Below are positions 22,239 to 34,384 of a stretch of DNA of 64,000 nt, piece after piece; position 1 is the first letter of the stretch; every line of letters begins with the position of its first letter. Origin of the DNA: Diphasiastrum complanatum (Eukaryota > Streptophyta > Lycopodiopsida > Lycopodiales > Lycopodiaceae); NCBI GenBank assembly GCA_029204225.1, contig CM055095.1:31570936-31634935 (forward strand). Reading direction: 5' to 3'. The translations under genes and the position numbers were made by a program. The notes under the pieces were generated by a model, which saw only the letters and a list, made by a program, of their open reading frames with translations, was not told where the DNA came from and ran no database searches.

Positions 22239-25200
22239 CTGCAAATTAACAACATGCTTATGAGCACAGATTGCAGACTGCTTCCAAGATAGTTATCACA
22301 TTCCCAAAACTATAATTTTTCTCTGATCCTTGATAAGTGTGTCATAGGTGCCAAGTTATGCAAGTAAGCCAAACATTAACCAGTACAATACTTAGGAAAG
22401 CCAAAAAGCCAAACATTAAATATGTTCTCACAAAGAACCACCACTACACATTAAAAAGGTACAAATCACGTGCTGGCATTATTTTCAGCGAGTCAGAGCT
22501 TTTCATAAAGTGCTCACTGCAAACATCTAAGAGTAATTATGCATTCAAATTTAAGCATTTACGCATATCCATAACTCATTGACATTGAAAACTTCGATCT
22601 TTGAGAGTTGACATGTTCTAGTAATTACCAAAGGCTACAAGACACATCATAATAAGCCTAGAATTCTTCACATAACCAGAAAGGAGAAGCTAATCACACG
22701 TCAAGCTTGATAATTGCTTAATGATCCCACACCAACTAATGCACAATCTAGTCATACAGGATTGTAGATGACTGGCTGAATATCAAATCAAATGAGGTCT
22801 TTAAATGTTATCAAGAAATACCAGATATCTAATTGGATACAAAACGTATCTCAGCAATGGAAAGGTTTCTACGGGTCTCTTTCAGAAAAGACTATAACCG
22901 AAGAAGCAACAGTTGATGAACCTGTAACAGAGCACCTCCAGAGAATGAAACTTGAACAGGTGTTAACTTCAGTCTTGTCATGTCAAAGAGGACAGGTATT
23001 GAAAATTTGAGATTTACGCTGGGAGCATATCAGCATAAGTTCCGAGGTAGGTATTCCGATCACATGAAGGAGCTGATCAGAGATTACAAGCATCCCGCAA
23101 GTAACAATGCATTATCAATTTACTAAACAAAATTTGAGGTTTATATGTTTATTGTAGATCATGTTCGGTGGCAAAGAACTATTTAACAAATTGTACATGC
23201 ATTGGAGAATCTTTAAGTCATGTTTTACCAAGAAAGTCAGCTCGGTTTAAAAAAATGAAAAAAGAAATTGCTGAGACTATTTTGAATAAGGTTCAAACTT
23301 ACTTGGATGCAAATGTGATACAAGGTGCACGTGACAATTCTAGAATTAGCAGAAATGCTTATTCTACTTTTTTCAGAATAGTTAAAGAAGCCTTTTCTCA
23401 AGTGATGGTGAAGAGAATTTATTTTCCTCGTCTATATCGGGTAAGATTAACAAGAAATTATTATCATGACGGAATGTTCAAAGTAGTTGGTCAACCACTT
23501 CATATAATTGATTTATATAAATCAGAATGTGGTGAGCTCAATTACATTGATTGCAATGATATTAAATTCTTTGATATTGAATATGTTCTTCAAAAATACA
23601 TTATTTGATTCTATAAACTAGATGAATATCAAGATGGAAAGATTATTATTGTAATGAAATTAGATGAATCCGGATCATCAAAGGTCAAAATTTGGAACGA
23701 GTGAGTGTCACTTTGATGAACAAAATTTTAAATATTGATGATCAAACGTTTATTGATCTTTCAGATAATCACATATGGTGGTTGGCTGCATTCTAGGTAT
23801 ACTTTCCAATTTTCAATTTTATTTTTAAGTATTGTATTAACATTGAATACATTGCCTTTTTTATTAACATCTCATGCATTACTTGCTTCTCTACAGGTCT
23901 TGAAAGAGGACCATAAAATATTTTCATGGATATTTTCACGTATAAATTATGGCAAGATTATAAAGAGACATTTAGAGGGTGAAAAACTTGTAGTCGAAAG
24001 CCATGGAAGTTTTCAAATTCAATGACACCTTGCAAGCGATTTGAAAATGTAAAGACCATTAAGGAAAATCCCCTAAGATGAGGATAGGAAAACACAAGAG
24101 AGACTATGGAGAAAAACCACCCAACCAAACCTAGATCCTTCCTGGAGAATCCTCCTGGATCTAGCCCCCAAGCCATGCCAATGTGACAACAAGAGGAGAA
24201 GATCTCACTGGTAACCTAGACCAAAGTCGCCGACGGAATAATCACTACCTCAATATATAGAGAGTAGGATCATGTGCATGAGCACATGCAATCCCCATGC
24301 AAGTCAATTATAAATAGGTCACAACTCTTCATGCATACCTCCTGCCTATATCAATCACACGTACACGCACTACTCCATATGTCTCAATTAGAGTGTCTGG
24401 GTCCTCTCAAGGACATTAGTCACCAACAGGCCTCGACGTGGAATTAAATCTGGGCGTGACCAATAATCTCGAACACTAGAGAGTTGGTCAACCATATTAG
24501 GACTATTCCATGTCCTTAGTTGAATATGGTTGTAACATTCTTCCTCCCTTAAACAGGTTCTGTCCTTCGAACAGAAAAAAGAAAACATGAAACTATTCCT
24601 TAAGCTTTCAAATCTTACCCATGAACCATTATTCTTAGTCTAATCTTTTCATGTGAATAAGCTCAGGGATGCAACAATATTTAAACTGCTTGCTTCTACT
24701 CATGAATACTGATTCAAATTCCCAAAGATACACTAAGCTAGAAATTTTTTCAAATGGGTTGATCTTATCTAAAAGAAGAGTTTATCACCTCCATGTAATT
24801 CCAATTACATGTAACGCTGGGTGATTTATCTTACTTCAGAAATCAAATCCAAAAACTGAAAAAAAAAAAAATTATTTCAATGTATTGCAGAAAATAATGC
24901 TTCTTGGTACAAATATTCTTAGAATATCCAAATATTCTAAAATAGAAGGAAAATGGACCGAAAGTGCTCAAAATAGAAGGTTTTGTCCAAGTGTTAGTTT
25001 TGCATGATGAATCATCATATGACAAAGCACCTTCGCACATGTGGGATCAGAGGGATGATCAATACCACGAGCTCTCACTTATTGTATATATAGAGCCACA
25101 TTTGGCCATAACCAATGTGAGACACCAATCTTGGATTTGGAAGCAATTTTGAGTGATTCTCTCCATTTGTCTACATCTGTTTTGATTGTACTTAATTTTC

Positions 25201-28200
25201 AGGTTGGAGTCCGCACTCCGACAGTGTTTCACACGTGTGAAACCAAAAAGTACACCTACCTTCAATTAATGATTGTTCGTGTTAGGATTTTGTGTCTAGA
25301 ATTGATCTAGATTGATCTTAATCTCAAGTAGTTTGATAGATCAAGTAATCTGACAACCAATCCCTCTTGAGGATCAGATTAGGATCCACTCTTGGTCCTT
25401 TTTGTACTTTTTGCACAGAAGATCCCAAGGAAATCATTGGAAATCGGCCCAGAAGCAGCTACCTCACTGTCCAGAAAAACCTGAGTGGCATCGCGTTGGC
25501 TCTGTGTTGGAGAGGGGCTTCCTAGCACTGACCTCACACCAAAATCATGCAGAAGGACATCCTCTGTTGCTCTGGCCATATGCTGCTCATCTAGAGGTGG
25601 TTGTTGTTGCCCCTGCTCTTGTCCTTACTTATCCATAGCCACTTGTTGCTGCCCATGCTCTTCCATTGCCACTTGTTGCAGCCCCTGCTCCTGCCCCTGC
25701 TACTGCTCGCAATCCATGGGAACTTTCTCAGCATCATCCATTGTTGCCCGCTCATCCTGATTCTGGTCCATTTCCCCCGCCACTGGTTCAATGCTGCTAC
25801 TTCTGCTCCTACTCCCACTCCTCAAGCTCCTTTCTTGTGCTTCTATTGCTTCTAAAGCGGCTTGGTGCAATAATGTTGTTTCCTTGGATTCCTCCTTGCT
25901 GTTTGTTTCGTACGTGCCATAAACTACGTCGCCATGCAGATATAATAGAGTACTAATGTATAGGAATTGCAATAATGACACTAATTTGCACTTGTGTGAA
26001 CATAGAAGTGAAAATGCTAGCTTCTTTTTGCACTAGGTTTTATGGATTTTTACAGAATTTATATTGTATCTCATCAAGTCAGTCTTTTGCCATGCTGATA
26101 GTCTGGACAGGATATGTGGGAGGAGGTAGAGTTGTTGAATAGAGCCTATTTTGGATCACAAACACAGAGATGGGGTTGTGGACGCACTTGCTCCAGTACT
26201 TCACCAGGGTCAGATTGCACTTGTTGAGGAAGGCTTGAGTGGACAGATATGCAACGGACTAACATTTTTTAATCTTCTTGCATAAGCACCAGGTTTTATG
26301 AACGATTCATCAAACTATGAGAGTTTGGGGAAGCTGCTTATGATCAACTACCCTAGCATTGTCCAGACTCCATGTGCTGCCCATTGTATTGATCTCCTCA
26401 TGTTGGACATTGGCAGCTTTTCGTGGTTGTTACATCACACTCCAAAGCTCTTTCAATTGTCACCTTTGTCACACAGACGCGTCATGCTTTGGCCATGTTC
26501 TATACTCACGTAAACCTTGATTGAAGAAATTAACACCCGCCACATTTGCTTACCACACCTGAGACTGCTTTTTGTGTAAGATTAGCCGGGCATGATGGAA
26601 AGTTTGTGGCATGGCATTGTAAGTCGAGAGATAGTTAAAGTCTACTTTCAGAGTGTTGTGTATTCAAAGGATTTCTCGAGACAAGCGGCTGAGCTTGTGG
26701 AGGTCTTGAGGCCCATTCACCATGTCTTGTGAGTTGTCGATAAAGAGAAATGCACCCTCGAGCTCATATATGAGTTCATGGATCGTATTAGGAGACTTTC
26801 CAATGCCCTCTTTTAAATAGGATCAGGTAAGTCATTTTTGTGTGTTCATTTTTACATCTACTGTGTTCTTATGACTAGCTAGTATATGCAACACATTGTT
26901 TCATACTTTTATCTGTTCTTTATGTCTGTGTGATTGTCTTGTGTGCAAGCAGGAGGCATGATGTACAAAGGGATATTAATGCAAGGTGTATTTGGGAGGG
27001 CAGTGGCCAAGGACGAGGAGCTACAGTTACACTCTGTGACATAGTGGGGGGACTTTGGGCAGAGCACACTGCATAGATTGGCCAAGCAGGTTATGTCAAA
27101 GAATTGTTCAGCTTCCGGTGAATAGATTTGGTCCGCCTAGTCACTCATCCACACAAAAAGAAGAAACTGTTTGAATGTGAATCAGTGTGAGTGGCTGGTG
27201 TTTTGCAGAACCAACTTGCGCCTTGTTTGCACATGAAGGTGGAGAAGACCTTGTAGGTGAAGACAAACTCTTGCATGGTGTTAGAGCAGCAGCCACCGAG
27301 CACCCGGTAATAGATGCAGATGGTGAGGCATATGCTGCACTACATCTCGACATCAAGCAAGAGATGAGATCTCAGTCACCAGAGCCATGGCTAGATTGGA
27401 GATAATGAGGAGATGATGAGGTGGACGGGGATGAGATGGAGGAGGTGAATGATGATGAGGAGAATCTTTTGGATGACGACCTAGAGGTAGGCCCAAGCAG
27501 GAGCAGGCAGAGGCCTTGTCACATGAATAAATCGAATTGACAGGTTGATTGGGCTAGTTGGTACTACAAGGGACAAAGGAAGAGCATTTCCTCTACAAAG
27601 AGTGAAACTAAGAGCGAAGTCTTTGCTTCGTCTTCGAGAGACGGTGACTCGGTTTCTTCAGGGGTTGAGAATGATGACTAGATAAAATATTAGTGTTTTC
27701 ATACTTTTCTGTACATTTCCTAAGCATTGCAAACATGAGCTACCATTATTAAGCCCACTTTTGTGTTGAACTTGAGCCCTGATTTTCTATGAGATTTGTT
27801 GGTATTTTGGTTTATCTGTGGAGCTCCTACATGGTGTCAATATCATTGTAATACAGATTGTTGTAGTTTGTGACTTTGTTATGGTTTTGTTAACTAGTGA
27901 TACCATATTGCATTAACATTTTCATTATGAACCATCCTGACCTTGTGGTCTGGGAAAGATCTTCAAAACTCACCCCAACGGGTTTAACTGCATTCATAAC
28001 ATAGTTGCACTGGTGATTTGCGAATCACAAATCGGATCAAGGTCCGAATCGCGATTCGCCCAAAAACCAGCGATTCGCTGGTTTTCTAGAAAAACGTTTT
28101 TTTTAAAATACATGCAATATGGGTATCAGTAGAAAGAGAAAAAAAAAAAGATGATTACTATTTCAGTAGTTTCAGGTTCAATTCCAGGCAGTTAGGTGAG

Positions 28201-31200
28201 ATGCCATTCGCAAAATATGAGTTTTCGGAAGTTAGACGAGGTACTAGCCACAAATGTGCTTGAAACAGTCAACTATGCTTGTGGCAGTTTGTTGCAGTGC
28301 TTCAAATTGCTCTAAAGGGGGAGAGGCAGAAGACTGCCTCCAATCACATGGCAGGATTGAATAGTATGATAATGACATATGCAGTAATAGCCATTTTTTT
28401 GAGCAATATTACATTAACATTCGGTGAATTTTAGCATTTATATGTAGCTCGTCTATTTATTTCCAACATGGAGAGCACATACTTGTTAGTAGATAAGTGG
28501 TATGAATAAAGACATGTTTATAATACATCATGAGGGCTATCCTTTGTCCTTGAGCCAATGCATCACTAATGGGTGGGTACAATAAATTAGCTCGTCCTTT
28601 TCTTGATCATCTAGACCAGACCCAAGGTTGGAGGATGGAGCATCATAGACCAGAACTAGGACCTCTAGACAATAGGCCCTTAACAACATATTTTTGGTTT
28701 CTTTTCTTTTTTTCCACCATTCTGGGCAGCAAATCGCGAATCGTGAATCCCGCGATGCTGCGAATTGCGATTCACGAATCGCTACAGCCGGAGAACGTGA
28801 TTCTCTGCAGCTATGATTTTCATAATAAGATCATGGTTCAAAGTTTACAAGCTGCGTCTATTCTGAGAATCTGAATGTCAATCAATTGTTGAATTGCACA
28901 TTGTTCAAGAATCAAAATTCAACACTGGACAATCTGGAGCTTTGATAGTTCTAAGTTGTGTTTTGAGCACCTATATCCAGCCCATAGTTGCAGCGAATCA
29001 CGATTCGCCAACTTCGCGATTCGGGAATCGATTCGCTGCAGCGAATCGTGGACAGAATCGCAAAAAGAAAAAAAAACAAAAACCCGATTTTCGGCCTCCT
29101 CCTCGCGCACAAAACCGCGCCAGCATTGGAGGAGGCAAATTTTTTTTCTGAGAGCCGTGGGCGTCCAATCTTCGCAAGTGAATACTTGGCAGGCATCTAC
29201 TCGACGATACGGAGTTGGTGTGCACGGTACCGGGTGGGTCTGAGCTTCGTGGAGAGCGAAACGACCAAATTTCGATATTTGGTAAGTGTAGGCTTGATTT
29301 TTTGCAATTGTTGACATTGAGCTGTAGGCAACCAAATCGAGCGTAGTCTGGCTCTAGACCACCTTTCTTCACGCCCACAGTGATTTTTACAGCATCAGTT
29401 TCAGTCGTCACGACACGCCTAGCGAGATTTGAACACCACATTCCAAATGCTTGTGTATTTTGGCCATTTCCACGGAATGGCTTGTTGGAAACCGAGTGAG
29501 GTGATGTCTGAGCCTAGAATGCATTTCCACATGCTTGCACAGACTCCTATGACCTCCGTTCCGCCCGTCTACGTCCGTATCACAAATTTCAATTTTCATG
29601 CCCTGATTCCATACTTTTTAGGGTTTAGGCGTGAACCATCGTGCAAACATCTGCTAGGGGCGCGGTTTAGGCCCACACTGCACTCCTTTATGCCTGCACG
29701 GACTCCGACGCTAACGTCAATCGCCTGTTATCCCTCATACAGAAATTATTCTATCCCACGCCCTAATCTCATGTTCTTCTTTGGCACTTGATATAATGTG
29801 TGAACTGGAATCGTTCTGATGTATGCTCTGGTATTTTGAGCTCTATTTGAGCTCGGTAATGTTGTTCAATGCAATGTATTTTTTTTTCTACTGAACGTTT
29901 GCCTGATTATTTGTTGTTTGCAGGTTTAGGGTCGTGTTGATACGATGCCAGTGCGGGACCGAGGCCTTTGGGCCGAGGTTGAGCTTACCGACGGGGATGT
30001 GGGCACACACCATGGCTCAGGCACCCGCAGATGGAGATGCTTGCATTGCGGTGGTCACTTCACGGGATCACTCACCAGGGTTAGGGCTCACTTGCTACGA
30101 GGGCCAGATGGGCGGACATTGGGCATATCTGATTGCCCCAGGATTTCTGATGAGGATCTGCAGAGGTTGTCTACCATGTACGGGCCCGATACTGCATCAC
30201 AGGGTTCTAGACAGGGACAGGCAGCAGGAGCAGCTACAGGTAGGCATGCAGGAGGGCACACAGGCAGACAGGCAGGGCCTACCATGGATATTGGGCCCAG
30301 TACATCACGGGCAGGGCATGGTATAGCTGCAGGGCGTAGTACATCATGGGTTGGGCATGGTACAGGTGCAGGGCCCAGTACATCACGGGCAGAGCATGGT
30401 ACAGCTGCAGGGCCCAGTACAGCACGAGCAAAGCATGGTTCAGGTGCAAGGCCCAGTAGAGCACATTCAGTTCCATACGCAGCAGCAGCAGGACCATCAG
30501 ATGAGCATGTTGGTTCAGCAGCAGCAGGTGCTTCTAGACCCTCCTCCTCGGCAGCAGATGCACCACATGCTTCGGCAGATGTTGCCAGAGAGAGTGACAC
30601 ACCCACAGATCAGCCATCCGTTGGGCATGCCAGACCACGAGCACCATATACACAGCAGAGAGGGGTTAGGCCCAGGCAGCAGACCCTTGATCGATGCGGC
30701 TGGCAGAGAGAGCAGCAGGCCCGTTGCACTCGACTATGTGGCCAGTTCTTTTACGAGTGCGGCATTGCCTTTGCTGTTGCTGACACTTGGGTGTTCAGGG
30801 AGTTCTGTGCACAGATGGCGGCCGTGGATGCTACATGGACACCTCAAAGGCGAGAGGCACTACGAGGCAGGTTGCTTCGTCAGGAGGAGGAGACCATCAC
30901 GCAGGAGTTGAGTTCCATTCGCTCAGCTTGGCAGCAGTAAGTAACTTGTCTTTGTAATCTCTTTGCATGTGTTTAGGATTTTCTGGTGCCGTAATTTTTG
31001 CATGTAGCTAATGGGTGTTTTGCGACAGGTATGGATGCACGATACTGAGCGATGGATGGACCGACATTCGTCGGCGATCCGTCATCAATGTCTTGGTTTC
31101 TTGCCCGCTTGGCACAGTATTCCTACGTGGCGTGGATGCCACTCGAGGTGGTGACGCCATCACAGCCGATTTCATATGGGAGGTCATTAGAGATGTTATT

Positions 31201-33645
31201 GCTGACATCGGAGATGAGCACGTGGTTCAGGTTGTCACCGACAACGCCTCGAACTGCAAGCAGATGGGCGAGATTATGATGAGGGAGCACCCCAGCATTG
31301 TGTGGACACCCTGTGCTGCACATTGCATAGACTTGCTCATCCATGACCTATGTGCGCTTCCATGGATCAGAGAGGTATAGTTTGTTCTATTTGCTATGCT
31401 TTCTTCCTTCGATGCTGCTAACCACGTCTCAACTATTGTCTAAACTTTTTTACTGGGTGTTTGTGTTGCAGATCACTTCTACGGCCATGCGCCTGGTCAC
31501 TTTTTGTCACCAGGACGAGGCGTGTGTTGGCCCTGTTCCGCACCTTCTCCACCCTAAACCTGAAGAAGCCCGCACCCACACGCTTTGCGTTTTACTTCTT
31601 GGTGCTAGAGCGATTGGTGGTGGTGAAGGATGCATTGCGGCGGATGGTTTCCAGCGTGGCCTTCCGGGACTTTACAGACCTCCCCCATTCGGCATTTTTC
31701 CAGTCCACTGTGTACGGCGACGAGTTCTGGAGAGCTGCTGAGGAGATTAGTGGGATCCTACTACCCATTTACAGAGTGCTGCGTCTGGTAGACCGTGAGG
31801 GGTGCACCCTCGGTCTCATTTACGAGTTCATGGAGCGCATCGGCGAGGGGATTCTGTTGTCAGCCTTGGACGAGCATAGGTATGACTCTTCAGAGTCTAG
31901 TTTGTTGTTTCTCACTCGAGTCTGATGCGTTTCTTTTATGCTATGGTTTAGTGATTGTTGTAATTTGTCTGCTGCAGGAGGCGCGAGATCTCACGCATCT
32001 GGGAGGCCAGATGGGACTACTTCCACCGACCCATCCACGCCGTAGCCCACATGTTACACCCCTTGTGGCGCTCTACACGAGAGAGGGACGATCCGGAGCT
32101 GCACCGGGGATGGGTGGAGTACACGGAGCGCGTATGGCCCGGACCAGGTACGTGTGAGAAATCATTTGGTAGCAATGTTACTGCAGTATTGTACTCATTG
32201 GTAGTGTCTGAATTTGAGGGGTCTTACATGTGCCATGTTTTTCCTTTTGCCAATAGGTCCGATGCTGGCCAACATTGCAAGCCAGCTGCTCGCATTTGAG
32301 CGCTTCCAGTTTCCTTTCGATGGAGAGCAGAGTCGGCGGAGGGAGGATCAGTTGAGGCCCGTTACATGGTGGTGCATCCACGGGCACAGCACAGGTGACC
32401 TGAGGCGATTGGCTGAGAGAGTCCTTGCACAGGACTGTTCTGCAGGAGCTTGTGAGCGGAATTGGAGCACCTGGGCCTTGTATCACACGCAGAAGAGGAA
32501 CAGGTTGTCCATCGAGCAGTGTAGGCGGTTGGTGTTTGTGAACACCAACGGCCGTATGCTGAGGCGCACACAAGGAGAGGGTCAGATGCTCGAGGTGAGT
32601 CACATCATCACCCCTTTTTTCTTGGTATGCTTTGGCGAATTGATTTGCTTTCAAAATATGCAGTGAGTTGTTGCCTAACAACAATGTATTGTTTTTGGTT
32701 GCAGGTGGACCCCGACACTTGCTTGGTGGATTCGATAGCTGCTGCTCCTCGGGCACCACCCACACAGGAGGAGATCGATGATGAGATCCATAGAGAGCTC
32801 TACAGACAGGCACAGGCTGACGCACGGGCTTTACGGCGGCAGAGGAGGACAGAGAGGCAGAGGGAGAGGGCTGAGGAGGGAGATGACGAGGTCTCGGAGG
32901 GTGGAGAGATGCTCGGGGCAGACTATGTGGAGGAGGAGGAGTGGGTTGAGGGAGATACAGAGGAGGACGAGGAGATGTGGGCGGAGGCACAAGGGGATGA
33001 CCTGGCTGACCTGCTGGTGGACCCTGATGACAGAGGAGGAGCCAGCCATTCCTGCACGTAGGCCTAGGGGGAGACCTAGAGGTTCTAGGAGGGGGGGGCT
33101 GAGTACTCTTTTTGTAGACAGGAGTGGAGCATCACAGGCAGTCGTCGGCCAGGCATCATCACAGTGGGTAGGGCCATCCCAGGGCGTAGGGTTACGGCCA
33201 CCTGACACACAGGCACGACGGAGTAGACACAGGGCTGGGGGCAGCCAGATGGGGGCCAGAGGAGGGGAGAGAGGCAGAGGCAGAGGCAGAGATAGAGGCA
33301 AGGAGAGGGGGGTGGTCCAGAGCCAATGCACGCAGCAGGGATCCAGAGCACGCAGCAGAGCCAGGGCCACACCACGACATATGGCTCCCTCCAGTTCCGA
33401 TTCATCTGCGGACCCATGGAATCTGCAGTCCACAGATTTGGATGATTTATCCTACCATGACTCTAACGAGCCTTAGTTATATAGTTTTCATTACGTTCAT
33501 GGAACATCATTGTACCCCTTTTTGGTGCCATGTGGCCCGATATTATATATTATGATGATCCTATTCACAGCATTGTCGTGATTCAGTATTGTTCTTTGTG
33601 GTTTTAGTTCAGTAAGTTCGGTTTTATGGTTTATGATTTATGGTT

Positions 33646-33690
<45 letters not shown>

Positions 33691-34325
33691 GGTTGTTTTG
33701 TCAAAAATTGTTTCATTTAAGGCTAAAGTTCAGAATGATTCAGCTAGGTTTTTGTTCAGCATGGTTTTAGTTCCGTTTGTTGTGAATCGTGATCAGAGAG
33801 AGATAGAGAGAGGGAGAATCAGAGAAAGGGAGATTCCTGCTATGTTCACTAGGAATGCCCCAATGTGTTCTCTTTTTTTTATATGGGATGCAGCTTTAGC
33901 GTAAAGGGACCATCCTGCACCTGAAACAGTCGGCAAACTACACAATCATACTCCCCTCGATCAGAGCTTTCATCTGATACCCATATTGCACAAAAAAATT
34001 TCAAAAAAAAAAAAAAAATTTCGATTCTACACGATTCTGGGAAAATCCCGAATCGCGAATCGGGATCGCGATTCTGATCGCGATTCTGAATCGTGATTCG
34101 CGAATCGCGGTGCAACTATGATCCAGCCTTTAAGCACTAAATTGCCACCTAGACATCCCCATCACCTCTGCCAAGAAAAGAAAAAGTGAAATAAACATAT
34201 TTTTCACTCCCTTCTAAAAAATTAAAAGAGGAGCCTTCCAGAATGTTGTGCTACTAAGTAGTTGCTGACTTCTAACTAAATGTCTTTTGTTATTGAGAAG
34301 AGGCTGTAGTTACAAAAGTCATTAA

Positions 34326-34384
<59 letters not shown>

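Larger units (their letters stand above)
28983..34120 (+). mobile_element. Full-length hAT DNA transposon (5.1 kb)
   Basis: The ends are CATAGTTGCAGCGAATC (left) and, inverted, CATAGTTGCACCGCGATTC (right). A perfect 8-bp duplication ATCCAGCC flanks them (28,975-28,982 and 34,121-34,128), the hAT hallmark. Both ends carry palindromic sub-terminal GATTCGCGAATC arrays, likely transposase-binding sites. The transposase gene lies between them in six exons. The element sits in intron 6 of the WAV2-like gene, in antisense orientation. Its preserved ends and gene suggest a recent insertion compared with the other transposons here. Confidence 0.9.

Noticed and set aside
30088-30606. Minus-strand Ala/Pro-rich 172-codon ORF
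   Set aside because: Shadow of the 39-bp repeat and low-complexity linker of the hAT transposase on the plus strand.
32178-32990. Minus-strand 270-codon ORF rich in Pro and Ser
   Set aside because: It overlaps hAT exons 5 and 6, which have family motifs and proper splice sites; the minus reading has low-complexity composition only.
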